A stretch of 64,000 nt of DNA. Origin: Streptomyces parvus. GTDB taxonomy: Bacteria > Actinomycetota > Actinomycetes > Streptomycetales > Streptomycetaceae. The first letter of the stretch is position 1. Each line of letters opens with the position of its first letter. This document shows positions 42,047 to 50,423 of the stretch, piece by piece. The notes beneath the pieces were generated by a model, which saw only the letters and a program-made list of their open reading frames with translations, did not search any database and was not told the origin of the DNA. The position numbers and the translations under genes are program-made. Where the stretch lies: positions 124,001-188,000 of the forward strand of contig NZ_BMRY01000011.1 of NCBI RefSeq assembly GCF_014648875.1, in the 5' to 3' direction.

Positions 42047-42874
42047 GTGCGCGCGAACCTCGTGAAGGCAGTTCTGGCCGTCGGCATCGGTGCGTCGCTC
42101 TGCGCGGCTACCGCCACCGGGCACGCCGCGGCGGAAGCGACACGGGCCGCCCCCTGCCCCGTGGTCGACGTGCTGGTCCTCTACACACCGAAGGCCGCGC
42201 GGCGGGTCGGCGGCGAGCACCGGGTGCCCGCCTCGGCCCAGCAAATCGCGACCCGGATGAACCGGTCCCTGGCGGGCGGCGGGCTCTGCGGCGTCATCCG
42301 CGTCGTCCACCCGCACACGGTGACCGGTTACGAGGGGTCGGAGGAGTTCCGTGCCGCTCACGCCCTGCTCAAGGACCACACATCGGCGGGGGTGGGACGC
42401 CAGGCGCACGAACAGCGGGCACGGTACGGCGCCGATCTGGTCACGCTGGTCGTGGACCGGCCGGAGCGGGGCGGCGGCACGGCGGACTACACGCCCGCCC
42501 TCGACAGCTCCACGGACGAGTACGCCTACGCGGTCGTCGACGTCGACGGGATCGACCTGGATTCGGCGAGCCACGAGATCGGCCACAACCTGGGCCTCGC
42601 CCACGACCGTACGACGCTGGCGGGGAACCCGGACGGCTCGATGAGCGTGAGCCGGAACCGCCCGTACAACACCGGCTGGGTCACCGAGGACGGCACGCGC
42701 TACACGATCATGGCGTACCGCTCCGCGTGCGGCGACCACTGCCGCCGCATCAGCCGGTTCTCCAGCGCGACGGGGACGTGGGAGGGCCGCCGGCTGGGCG
42801 ACGTGGACAACGACGGCGTACGGGTGCTGCGCGAGACCATGCCGATCGTCGCCGGGTACCGCACCAAGGGGTGA
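42047..42874 (+). CDS. Secreted metzincin-type zinc metalloprotease
   Basis: 275 aa. Sec signal: LVKAVLAVGIGASLCAATATGHAAA, cleavage after AxA near residue 28. The mature enzyme carries HEIGHNLGLAHD, the three-His metzincin zinc site with catalytic Glu, and the Met-turn YTIMAYRS. Cysteine pairs are likely (CPVVDV with GGGLCGV; SACGDHC). The size and LVLYTPKAAR start fit reprolysin-like M12-type bacterial proteases. GTG 42047 is chosen because the signal peptide begins there; GGAG is 11 nt upstream. Substrate unknown. Confidence 0.88.
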   Translation: MRANLVKAVLAVGIGASLCAATATGHAAAEATRAAPCPVVDVLVLYTPKAARRVGGEHRVPASAQQIATRMNRSLAGGGLCGVIRVVHPHTVTGYEGSEEFRAAHALLKDHTSAGVGRQAHEQRARYGADLVTLVVDRPERGGGTADYTPALDSSTDEYAYAVVDVDGIDLDSASHEIGHNLGLAHDRTTLAGNPDGSMSVSRNRPYNTGWVTEDGTRYTIMAYRSACGDHCRRISRFSSATGTWEGRRLGDVDNDGVRVLRETMPIVAGYRTKG

Positions 42875-42898
42875 GCCGGGGAACGCGCCCGGCCCGGC

Positions 42899-43834
42899 TC
42901 AGCCTGCGGCCGGGGCGGACCCGTCCGCGTCCGTGCCGGGGTCCCGTTGTGGTTCGGGCCGCCGCAGCTCGACGTTGAACTGGGCTCCGGCCAGCAGGGA
43001 GAGGTTGGCGAACCAGACCCAGATCAGGAAGACGACGAGCCCGGCGAGCGATCCGTACAGCCGGCTGTAGCTGCCGACCTGGGTCGCGTAGAGGGCGAAC
43101 AGCGCCGATGCGGTGAGCCAGCAGAACGCGGCGAGTATCCCGCCGGGCAGGCCTCGGCGCACACCTCGCGCGGAGCGGGGGCCGGTGCTGAAGAGGACCA
43201 TGATCAGGCAGGCGACGAGGCAGACCAGCAGCGGCCACTTCAGTGCCGCCCACAGGGTCTCCCCCTCGTGCGGCAGACCGATGCGACGGCCGAGCCAGCG
43301 GGCCAGCGGGCCGGTCATGACGAGGGCGAAGGCGCTGGTCATCAGCAGGAGGAGCAGGCCGATCGCCGAGACGACGATGATGTGCGCCTGGCGCAGGGGC
43401 GGCCGGTTGTCCCGGACGCCGTGCATCGCGTGCATCGCCCGGCGGAAGACCGCGAGGTAGCTGCACGCGGACCAGACGGCGCTCACGGACCCGGTGGCGA
43501 CGAGCAGCCAGACGGCGGACCGCTGCTCGGTCGCCGCCTCCAGCGGCTTGCGCAGCGCCTCCCCGGACTCGGCGGGCGCGAACGCCGTGATGTCGGAGAT
43601 CAGGGCGGTGGTCGCGCCGGGGTTGGCGAGGCCGATCACGGACACGGTGACCAGGAGTGCCGGGAGCAGGGCGAGGATGGCGTAGTAGGTGAGGGCGGCG
43701 GCCCAGTCGGTGATGTCGTCGTTCCACAGCGAGACCGGGGTACGGCGCAGAGCGGTGAGCCAGGAGCGGGGCGGGGAGGCGTGCCCGTCGGCGGGGGCGG
43801 TGCTGTCCGCGGCGGACGCGGTCTGGGTGGGCAA
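42899..43834 (-). CDS. YihY/BrkB family membrane protein
   Basis: 311 aa with about six membrane helices. Motifs: DDITDWAAALTYYAILALLPALLVTVSVIGL, VWSACSYLAVFRRAMHAMHGV, RGLPGGILAAFCWLTASALFALYATQVGSYSRLYGSLAGLVVFLIWVWF (the most conserved family block). Once called ribonuclease BN, now seen as an integral membrane protein of unclear role. TTG 43834 is proposed as start since GGAG lies 7 nt upstream; the longer 347-aa reading adds only a disordered Pro/Arg tail. The signal for regulation is not evident. Confidence 0.85.
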   Translation of the reverse strand: MPTQTASAADSTAPADGHASPPRSWLTALRRTPVSLWNDDITDWAAALTYYAILALLPALLVTVSVIGLANPGATTALISDITAFAPAESGEALRKPLEAATEQRSAVWLLVATGSVSAVWSACSYLAVFRRAMHAMHGVRDNRPPLRQAHIIVVSAIGLLLLLMTSAFALVMTGPLARWLGRRIGLPHEGETLWAALKWPLLVCLVACLIMVLFSTGPRSARGVRRGLPGGILAAFCWLTASALFALYATQVGSYSRLYGSLAGLVVFLIWVWFANLSLLAGAQFNVELRRPEPQRDPGTDADGSAPAAG

Positions 43835-43970
43835 GCTGGTACTCCGGGGACGTGGGTGGCTGCGGTGGCCGGGGGGACCTGCCCGTTCCCGGACGGGCGA
43901 CCCCGCTCGATCCTCTCCTGCCACGTCGGGGCCGGGGCACACCCGGGGTGCCCCGGCGATCGGTGTCCGG

Positions 43971-44288
43971 TCAGTCGTTGACGGCGGTGAGCAGGACCAC
44001 GGCGTCGCTGAGCGCCAGCAGCCCGTGCCGCTCCTGCGGGATCGGGTGCAGGGCTCCGGCGGGGAGTTCCGCGTCGCCGGAGGCGGCGGTGAGGCGGACG
44101 CTGCCGCGCAGGACGAGGAGCGAGGCGGCGGGCGGCGCGTTGTGCTCGTCGAGCGCGGTCCCCTCGGTGAGGGCGATCACCGTCTGCCGCAAGGGGGGCT
44201 CCTGGAGCACGAGGTGGGCGCTGCGGCCGTGTGCGGAGGCGCGGGCGGCGGTCAGGTGTTCCTCGGCAGTCACGTTGAGGTCGTCCAT
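43971..44288 (-). CDS. Small cupin-domain protein
   Basis: 105 aa, one cupin: HLVLQEPPLRQTVIALTEGTALDEHNAPPAASLLVLRGSVRLTAASGDAELPAGALHPIPQERHGLLAL. The metal-binding motif is weak: DEHNAP contains one His and E, and PIPQERHGL one more. It may be a binding or non-catalytic cupin. CACAGT ends 7 nt before the ATG with no ribosome-binding site, so probably leaderless. Isolated gene. Confidence 0.78.
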   Translation of the reverse strand: MDDLNVTAEEHLTAARASAHGRSAHLVLQEPPLRQTVIALTEGTALDEHNAPPAASLLVLRGSVRLTAASGDAELPAGALHPIPQERHGLLALSDAVVLLTAVND

Positions 44289-44368
44289 GTGCCCCACTGT
44301 GCCGCAGCCGCGCGCACCCCGCGATCCTGGCGTGCCCCGGCGGCGGCGGATGGACCGGTGGTCCGGGC

Positions 44369-44675
44369 TCAGCGGGGCGCCTGCGCGGTGGAGCCCCGGA
44401 CCACCAGTTCCGGCTCGAACAGCAGCTCCTCCGGCGGGAGCGATCCGCCCTGGATGCCCGTGCAGAGCAGTTCGACGGCGGCCCGGCCCATGGCCTCGAT
44501 GGGCTGGCGGATGGTGGTGAGCGGGGGTTCGGTGCAGTTCATGAACGCCGAGTCGTCGTAGCCGACGACGGAGATGTCGGACGGTACGCCGAGGCCGCGC
44601 CTGCGGGCCGCGCGGACGGCACCGAGCGCCAGGGGGTCGCTGGCGCAGATGATGCCGGTGACGCCCCGTTCCAGC
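44369..44675 (-). pseudogene. LacI family repressor, C-terminal remnant
   Basis: About 102 codons, open but without a start: ERGVTGIICASDPLALGAVRAARRRGLGVPSDISVVGYDDSAFMNCTEPPLTTIRQPIEAMGRAAVELL and a normal LacI end (LLFEPELVVRGSTAQ). This matches the last 30 % of a LacI protein of about 340 aa; the DNA-binding domain and most of the sensor domain are gone. Homology stops exactly at the hairpin at 44675-44713 beyond the subtilase gene, suggesting that the breakpoint is at that hairpin. Confidence 0.82.
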
Positions 44676-44713
44676 GGCCTGTCCGGTCCCGTCGCGGGGA
44701 ACCGGACAGGCCG
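44675..44713. terminator. 13-bp-stem hairpin beyond the subtilase gene
   Basis: CGGCCTGTCCGGT (44675-44687) and ACCGGACAGGCCG (44701-44713) are perfect 13-bp arms around a 13-nt loop. It begins 13 bp after the subtilase stop (minus strand) and probably terminates it. The LacI remnant starts at its far side. Confidence 0.65.
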
Positions 44714-44725
44714 TCCGACGGGCCG

Positions 44726-45916
44726 TCAGAGGCCGCCGGTGTACAGCAGCCGGTCGGGCGAGCCCTGGCCGAGGCCGGAGAGCACGTCGGGGGTGGCGGT
44801 GTCGTTGAGCCACCGTGCGACGGCGGCGGGCGAGGCCGAGGGGTTCTCCTCCTTGTAGAGCGCGGCGACGCCCGCGACGTGCGGGCTGGCCATGGAGGTG
44901 CCGTTCAGCGAGACGGTGCCACCGCCGAGCCGGGCGGAGACGATGTCGGCCCCGGGGGCGTACAGCGCGAGGCATGAGCCCCAGTTGCTGAAGGAGGTCT
45001 CCCGGTCCTGCCGGTCGCTCGCGCCGACCGTGACCACGCCGTCGGCGGCGGCCGGGGAGACGTCGCAGGCGTCCCGGTCGTCGTTCCCGGCGGCCACGAC
45101 GGGCAGCACGCCCGCGTCGGCGACGGCCTCGACCGCCTCGTCGACCGCGCTGGAGCGGGCCCCGCCGAGCGAGGCGTTCAGCACGCCGGGGGCCTTGGTG
45201 CGCTCGGCGTCCTTGGCGACCCAGTCGAATCCGGCGAGGATGCCGGCCCAGGTGCCCCGGCCCTCGCAGTCCAGGACGCGTACGTTCACCAGCGAGGCGC
45301 CCTGGGCGACGCCGGAGGTCGCTCCGCCCGCGGTGCCGGCGACATGGGTGCCGTGTCCGTTGCAGTCCATGCCGCCGCGGCCGTCCCCGACGGCGTCGTA
45401 CCCGTTGACGACCCGGCCGCCGAACTCGCTGTGCGCGGCGTCGATCCCGGTGTCGACGACGTACACCTTCACGCCGTCACCGGTGGCCGTGGTGGTGAAC
45501 GTGTCGTCCAGCGGCAGGGCGCGCTGGTCGATGCGGTCGGTGCCCCAGCCGGCCGCGGGGGCCCGGAAGAGGCTTCCCGCCCTGGGCGCCTCCACGGCCA
45601 CTTCGGCGTTCTCCTCGACGGCGAGGACGCCGGGAACGGTGCGTACCGCTTCGAGTTCGGCGGCGGTGAGCGTGGCGGCGAAGCCGTGCAGGACGTTTCC
45701 GTAACGGAACATCGGGTCGAGCCCGAGCTCCCGCAGGACGGTGTCCGGCGAGAGTTCGGGCTCCAGGGTGACGATGTACTGCCCAGGTACGGCCCGGGTG
45801 GACTGCTCCACCGCGACCCCTTCCGGTCCGCTGTCGGCCGAGGCCGGGGCGGGGACGGCGATCATCGGGGCGATCAGCAGCAGGGCGGCCGTGGCCCATC
45901 GGGCGGGCAGGCGCAT
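44726..45916 (-). CDS. Secreted subtilisin-like serine protease (S8)
   Basis: 396 aa. Signal peptide (RWATAALLLIAPMIAVPAPASA), then an I9 inhibitor propeptide (about 35-110: GQYIVTLEPELSPDTVLREL, HGFAATL) and a proteinase-K-type catalytic domain. Catalytic Asp in VYVVDTGIDAAH, His in CNGHGTHVAGTAGG, oxyanion Asn in VAAGND and Ser in NGTSMASPHVAG. ATG 45916 has GAGGAG 5 nt upstream. A terminator-like hairpin lies 13 bp downstream. Extracellular; autoprocessing expected. Confidence 0.95.
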   Translation of the reverse strand: MRLPARWATAALLLIAPMIAVPAPASADSGPEGVAVEQSTRAVPGQYIVTLEPELSPDTVLRELGLDPMFRYGNVLHGFAATLTAAELEAVRTVPGVLAVEENAEVAVEAPRAGSLFRAPAAGWGTDRIDQRALPLDDTFTTTATGDGVKVYVVDTGIDAAHSEFGGRVVNGYDAVGDGRGGMDCNGHGTHVAGTAGGATSGVAQGASLVNVRVLDCEGRGTWAGILAGFDWVAKDAERTKAPGVLNASLGGARSSAVDEAVEAVADAGVLPVVAAGNDDRDACDVSPAAADGVVTVGASDRQDRETSFSNWGSCLALYAPGADIVSARLGGGTVSLNGTSMASPHVAGVAALYKEENPSASPAAVARWLNDTATPDVLSGLGQGSPDRLLYTGGL

Positions 45917-46014
45917 GCATTCTCCTCGGGATGGAGGTCCGTTCGCGGAGCGAGTGCATCCGCGAAGCGCGAACACCGTTCCTTCGTCCCCGTCCGCCGG
46001 TCGCCTTAGCCGGT

Positions 46015-47133
46015 TCAGCCGGACAGCGCAACGCCGGCGGTCAGCTCCAGCTCATCGAGGCCGGCTTCGACGGACGGGCGGAGGTCGTCGTTGGTCCAGC
46101 GGCCCACGGCCGCCTCGGCGGTGATGCCGGGTCCGAAGCCGGCGATGAGGCCCTGCGCGGACTCGGCGGCACCGCCGTCGTCGAAGAGCCGGGCCAGCGC
46201 GTCGAAGACGACGGAGCTGGCGATGTTGCCGCGTTCGGTGAGGGTGGCCCGGCTGTAGCGGAACATCTCCGGCGGCAGTTTCAGGAAGTGGCAGAGGTCG
46301 TCCAGGATGCGCGGCCCGCCCGCGTGGACGATGAAGAAGTCCATGTCCGGGACGGACCAGCCGTGCAGGTCGACCAGGTCCTGGAGGACCGGGGCGAGCA
46401 TCTCCATCGTGCCGGGGACCCGCTTGTCCAGCAGGAAGTGGAATCCGGTGTCGCGCACCGCGTAGGAGATCCAGTCCTCGGTGTCGGGCACCAGGTGCGA
46501 GCCGTTGCGCTCCAGCCGCATCCCGGTGCCGCCCTGCCCCCGTACGACGGCGGCGGAGAGGGCGTCCCCGAAGAGCCCGTTGGAGAGCAGCGAGCCGACG
46601 CCGATGTCGGTGGGCTGGTAGCACAGGGAGCAGAACTCGCAGGAGACGATGAGGACGTTGGCCTCGGGGTAGGCCACGCAGAAGTCGTGCGCGCGGTTGA
46701 TGGCCGCGCCGCCCGCCGCGCATCCGAGCTGGGCGATGGGCAGCTGTCGGGTCTCGGGCCGGAAGCCCATGGTGTTGATGAGCCACGAGGTCAGCGAGGG
46801 CATCATGAAGCCGGTGCAGGAGACGTAGACGATCAGGTCGATCTCGGACGGGTCGGTCTCGGCGTGGGCGAGGGCCTGCCGGACGACCTCGGGCACCCGC
46901 CTCTTGGCCTCGGCCTCGTACACCCGGTTGCGGAGCTCGAATCCGGGGTGCTTCAGGGTCTCCTCGATGGGCTGCACGAGGTGGCGGGTCTGGACGCCGG
47001 TGTTCTGGATGAGCCGCAGGACGAGATCGCGCTGCGGGTGCCCGTCGTGGGTCTCGCGGGCCAGGTCCAGGGTCTGCTGCATGGTGATGACGTGCTCGGG
47101 CACAGCGATGGCGGGTCTGCACAGGGTCGCCAT
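46015..47133 (-). CDS. rppA: 1,3,6,8-tetrahydroxynaphthalene synthase (type III PKS)
   Basis: 372 aa type III PKS nearly identical in pattern to RppA. Active site Cys138 (QLGCAAGGAAI), His (FIVHAGGPRIL) and Asn (ERGNIASSVVF) are all in place. It condenses five malonyl-CoA to tetrahydroxynaphthalene. It starts 34 bp after the P450 stop on the same strand, so both are co-transcribed; the P450 couples the product into dark polymers (HPQ melanin). Soluble homodimer. Confidence 0.96.
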   Translation of the reverse strand: MATLCRPAIAVPEHVITMQQTLDLARETHDGHPQRDLVLRLIQNTGVQTRHLVQPIEETLKHPGFELRNRVYEAEAKRRVPEVVRQALAHAETDPSEIDLIVYVSCTGFMMPSLTSWLINTMGFRPETRQLPIAQLGCAAGGAAINRAHDFCVAYPEANVLIVSCEFCSLCYQPTDIGVGSLLSNGLFGDALSAAVVRGQGGTGMRLERNGSHLVPDTEDWISYAVRDTGFHFLLDKRVPGTMEMLAPVLQDLVDLHGWSVPDMDFFIVHAGGPRILDDLCHFLKLPPEMFRYSRATLTERGNIASSVVFDALARLFDDGGAAESAQGLIAGFGPGITAEAAVGRWTNDDLRPSVEAGLDELELTAGVALSG

Positions 47134-47167
47134 GGGTTCTCCTCGTATCTCGGAGCGGAGGCTCTCG

Positions 47168-48388
47168 TCACCAGGTGACGGGCAGGGCGAGCGGGTAGCG
47201 CCAGATGGACGTCGTGTTCCACTCGATGTCCTCGGGCGGCACGTTCAGACGCAGGGCCGGGAAGCGGGTCAGCAGCGTGGAGAAGGCCACTTCCAGCTCC
47301 ATGGTGGCGAGCGGCGCGCCCAGGCAGTGGTGGGCGCCCCAGCCGAACGTCATGTGGGGGATGGACGGCCGGTCGGGGTCCAGCTCGTCGGGGCGGTCGA
47401 ACTTGGCGGCGTCCCGGTTGGCCGTCAGATAGGACACGTGGACCACGTCGCCGGCCTTGATGAGGACGCCGCCGACCTCCACGTCCTCCAGGGCGATGCG
47501 CGGGATGCCGACGCCCTTGCGGAAGGGGATATGGCGCAGCAGCTCCTCCAGAGTGCGGGGCAGCCGCGCCGGTTCGGCCTGGAGGGGGTGGAGGAGTTCC
47601 GGGCGGGTGAGCAGTATGTAGGCGATGTTGCCGAGCTGGTAGGTGGTGGTGTCCTGGCCGGTGATGAGCAGGACCATCGCCATGACGGCCAGTTCGTCGT
47701 CGTCCAGCAGTTCGGCGCCGTCCCGGGCGGTGGCCAGGGTGCTGATGAGGTCCTCGCCCGGGGAGCGGCGCCGGTGGGCGGTCAGCTCCTGGAAGTAGCC
47801 GCGCAGCTCCGCCTTGGCGCGTACGGCGTCCTGCTTGCCGGCGGCCCCGACGTTCATCATGGTCATGGCGTGGGCGCGGAGCCAGGGGCGGTCGGCCTCG
47901 GGGATGTCGAGCGCCTCGCAGATGGTGATGAGCGGCAGCGGCGAGGAGACCCGGGCGACGAAGTCGGCCGGTGCGCCCTCCTCGGCCATCTCGTCGAGCA
48001 GCCGGTCGACGACGCGCTGGGTTCCCCCGCGCATCTGCTCGACGCGGCGCGGGGTGAAGCTCTTGGCGACCAGGGAGCGGAGCCGGCTGCTGGCGGGCGG
48101 GTCCATGAGGTTGATGGCCCCGGCCTGGACGATCGGCTCCGGGGTCATCCGGGGGAAGTCACGGCCGAGGACGGCGCTGCGGCTGAACCGCCGGTCGGTG
48201 GTGACCGTGCGGACGTCCTCGTAGCGGGTGACGAGCCAGGCTTCGCCCTCGCCGTACGCCATCCGGATGCGGGAGACCGGCTCCTCGGTCAGCAAGTGCC
48301 TGAGCTGGGGGTCGAACTCCAGCTGCTGCGCGTAGTCGAACGGGCAGTTCCGTACGGTTTCCATGTTCTGCACCGAGGTGTTCTCCAC
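47168..48388 (-). CDS. Cytochrome P450 (CYP158-like, melanin pathway)
   Basis: 406 aa. Heme ligand Cys in FGWGAHHCLGAPLA (C-terminal quarter), ExxR in EELLRHI with downstream R, and I-helix LLITGQDTTTY. Pairing with rppA is typical of P-450mel/CYP158 enzymes, which couple flaviolin or tetrahydroxynaphthalene. Start GTG 48388 has GGGAG 7 nt upstream; ATG 48364 (METVRNCPF) has no such site. Co-transcribed with rppA. Redox partners are not in the window. Confidence 0.92.
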   Translation of the reverse strand: MENTSVQNMETVRNCPFDYAQQLEFDPQLRHLLTEEPVSRIRMAYGEGEAWLVTRYEDVRTVTTDRRFSRSAVLGRDFPRMTPEPIVQAGAINLMDPPASSRLRSLVAKSFTPRRVEQMRGGTQRVVDRLLDEMAEEGAPADFVARVSSPLPLITICEALDIPEADRPWLRAHAMTMMNVGAAGKQDAVRAKAELRGYFQELTAHRRRSPGEDLISTLATARDGAELLDDDELAVMAMVLLITGQDTTTYQLGNIAYILLTRPELLHPLQAEPARLPRTLEELLRHIPFRKGVGIPRIALEDVEVGGVLIKAGDVVHVSYLTANRDAAKFDRPDELDPDRPSIPHMTFGWGAHHCLGAPLATMELEVAFSTLLTRFPALRLNVPPEDIEWNTTSIWRYPLALPVTW

Positions 48389-48510
48389 CGAGGTTCTCCC
48401 AATGACCGCTTCGGGGAAGGGGGGCGTGCCGGAGCGGGACCCGGCACCAGACCTCCCCTCTGTCCCCCGTCACCCTTCGAAACATGCAGTCACGCTCCGC
48501 AGTCAGCCGA

Positions 48511-49374
48511 TCAGAGGGGCGCACGCCCCGGCGCTCGGCCGGCCGACTCTCCGGCGGGCAGCGCCTCGGCCCGGTCCAGGACGTGGTGGCGGCCGATGGG
48601 GAGCATCAGGGGGCGCCCCGAGACGGGGTCCTCGATGATGCGGCTGTCGAGGTCGAAGACCGCCCGGACGGTCGCCTCGGTCAGCACCTCGGCCGGGGTG
48701 CCGGAGGCGTGGAGGCCGCCGTCGGCGAGGGCGATCAGGTGGTCGGCGTACCGGGCGGCGAGGTTGAGGTCGTGGAGGACCATCACGATGGTGGTGCCGC
48801 GCGAGCGGTTCAGGTCGGTGAGGAGGTCGAGGACCTCGATCTGGTGGCTGGCGTCGAGGAAGGTGGTCGGCTCGTCGAGGAGCAGCAGGTCGGTCTGCTG
48901 GGCGAGCGCCATGGCGATCCACACGCGCTGGCGCTGGCCGCCGGAGAGTTCGTCCACGGCGCGTTCGGCGAGCGGTTCGGTGTGGGTGGCCTCCAGGGCG
49001 GCGGCCACGGCGGCGTCGTCCTTCTCGTTCCAGCGGGAGAAGATCCCCTGGTGCGGGTGGCGGCCGCGGCCGACGAGGTCGGAGACGGTGATGCCCTCGG
49101 GGGCGACGGGCGACTGCGGCAGCAGTCCGAGGGTGCGGGCCAGTTCCTTGGCGGGCAGCCGGTGCACTTCCTTGCCGTCGAGGACGACGCGGCCCGCCCT
49201 GGGGGCGAGCAGCCGGGACATGGAGCGCAGGAGGGTCGATTTGCCGCAGGCGTTGGCGCCGACGATGACGGTGATCCGCCCGGGCGGTACGGAGAGGTCG
49301 AGGGAGTCGACGACGGTGCGGTCGCCGTAGCCGAGGGTGAGTCCTTCGGCGGTCAGTCGGTGGTGCGTGGTCAT
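48511..49374 (-). CDS. Siderophore ABC transporter ATPase (FecE-like)
   Basis: 287 aa. Walker A GANACGKST (Cys in place of the usual Gly/Ser), signature DELSGGQRQRVWIAMALAQQ, Walker B LLLLDEPTTFLD, H-loop VLHDLNLAARYAD. Typical of FepC/FecE ATPases. Its first 4 bp overlap the upstream permease (49371-49374). Last gene of a four-gene operon led by the binding lipoprotein, behind an iron box. Cytoplasmic face of an iron-siderophore importer. Confidence 0.95.
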   Translation of the reverse strand: MTTHHRLTAEGLTLGYGDRTVVDSLDLSVPPGRITVIVGANACGKSTLLRSMSRLLAPRAGRVVLDGKEVHRLPAKELARTLGLLPQSPVAPEGITVSDLVGRGRHPHQGIFSRWNEKDDAAVAAALEATHTEPLAERAVDELSGGQRQRVWIAMALAQQTDLLLLDEPTTFLDASHQIEVLDLLTDLNRSRGTTIVMVLHDLNLAARYADHLIALADGGLHASGTPAEVLTEATVRAVFDLDSRIIEDPVSGRPLMLPIGRHHVLDRAEALPAGESAGRAPGRAPL

Positions 49375-50423
49375 AGCGAGCCTCCCGCCCGGTTGGTGCG
49401 GATGATCAGATGGACGAGGTAGGGGGCTCCGAGGACGCCAGTGACGACGCCGACGGGGTAGCGCTCGCCGAAGGCGAACTGGCCGGTGAAGTCGGCGACG
49501 AGGACGAGCAGGGAGCCGACGAGTCCGGCGGGCACGAGGAGCGAGCCGCCCGCTCCGGTGATGCGGGCGGCGATGGGCCCGGAGAGGAACGCCACGAACG
49601 CGATGGGTCCGGCCGCCGCCGTGGCGAAGGCGATCAGCCCGACGGCGGCGACGATCACGGTGATCCGGGTGCGTTCGACGCGTACGCCGAGGGCGGAGGC
49701 GGTGTCGTCGCCGAGCTGGAGCGCGGAGAGGTTACGGGCCTGCCCCAGCAGCAGCGGGGTGAGGACGGCGGCCGCGGCGAGGGAGGGGATCGCCTGGTCC
49801 CAGGTGGCTCCGTTGAGGCTGCCGGTCAACCAGCGCATCGCCTCCTGGAGGTCCCATTCGGCGGCCTGGGACAGGACGTAGGAGGTGATGCTGTCGAGCA
49901 TCGCGGAGATCCCGATGCCGATGAGAATGAGCCGGGTTCCGGCGACACCGCCCTTGAACGCCAGCGAGTACACCAGCAGGGCGACGCCGAGTCCGGCGAC
50001 GATGGCGAGGACGGAGACCTGCACCTCGCCGAGGGACAGGGTGACGATGGCGATGGCCGCGGCGGCGCTCGCCCCCGAGCTGATGCCGATGATGTCGGGG
50101 CTGGCGAGCGGGTTGCGGAGCATCGTCTGGAAGGTGACGCCGGCCAGGCCGAAGCTGAATCCGGCGACGAGGGCGAGGACCGCGCGCGGCAGCCGCAGCC
50201 GGCCCACGGTGAAGGACGCGCCGGGCACCTGCTCGCCGAGGATCACCCGGAGCACGTCGCCGGGCGGGTAGTAGGTGCGGCCCGCCATCAGGGTCACGGC
50301 GAACGCGGCGACCACGAGGAGGACCAGCACCAGGACGGTCCGGCGGCGGCGCGAGGCGCCCCGGACGCGGCGGCGGGTGGCGGCCTCGACGGAGGCGGGC
50401 CGGGTGAGGACGGGCGCGCTCAC
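49371..50423 (-). CDS. Siderophore ABC transporter permease 2 (FecCD family)
   Basis: 350 aa, about nine to ten membrane helices. Conserved blocks: RLPRAVLALVAGFSFGLAGVTFQTMLRNPLASPDIIGISSGASAAA, TSYVLSQAAEWDLQEAMRWLTGSLNGATW and AGPIAFVAFLSGPIAARITG, the ATPase-contact loop. It overlaps permease 1 by 4 bp upstream and the ATPase by 4 bp downstream. It forms a heterodimeric channel with permease 1. The siderophore is not identifiable. Confidence 0.94.
   Translation of the reverse strand: MSAPVLTRPASVEAATRRRVRGASRRRRTVLVLVLLVVAAFAVTLMAGRTYYPPGDVLRVILGEQVPGASFTVGRLRLPRAVLALVAGFSFGLAGVTFQTMLRNPLASPDIIGISSGASAAAAIAIVTLSLGEVQVSVLAIVAGLGVALLVYSLAFKGGVAGTRLILIGIGISAMLDSITSYVLSQAAEWDLQEAMRWLTGSLNGATWDQAIPSLAAAAVLTPLLLGQARNLSALQLGDDTASALGVRVERTRITVIVAAVGLIAFATAAAGPIAFVAFLSGPIAARITGAGGSLLVPAGLVGSLLVLVADFTGQFAFGERYPVGVVTGVLGAPYLVHLIIRTNRAGGSL

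Noticed and set aside
43971..44975. 334-codon reading of the cupin gene
   Set aside because: Upstream part is a shadow of the LacI remnant and subtilase; the cupin starts at 44288.
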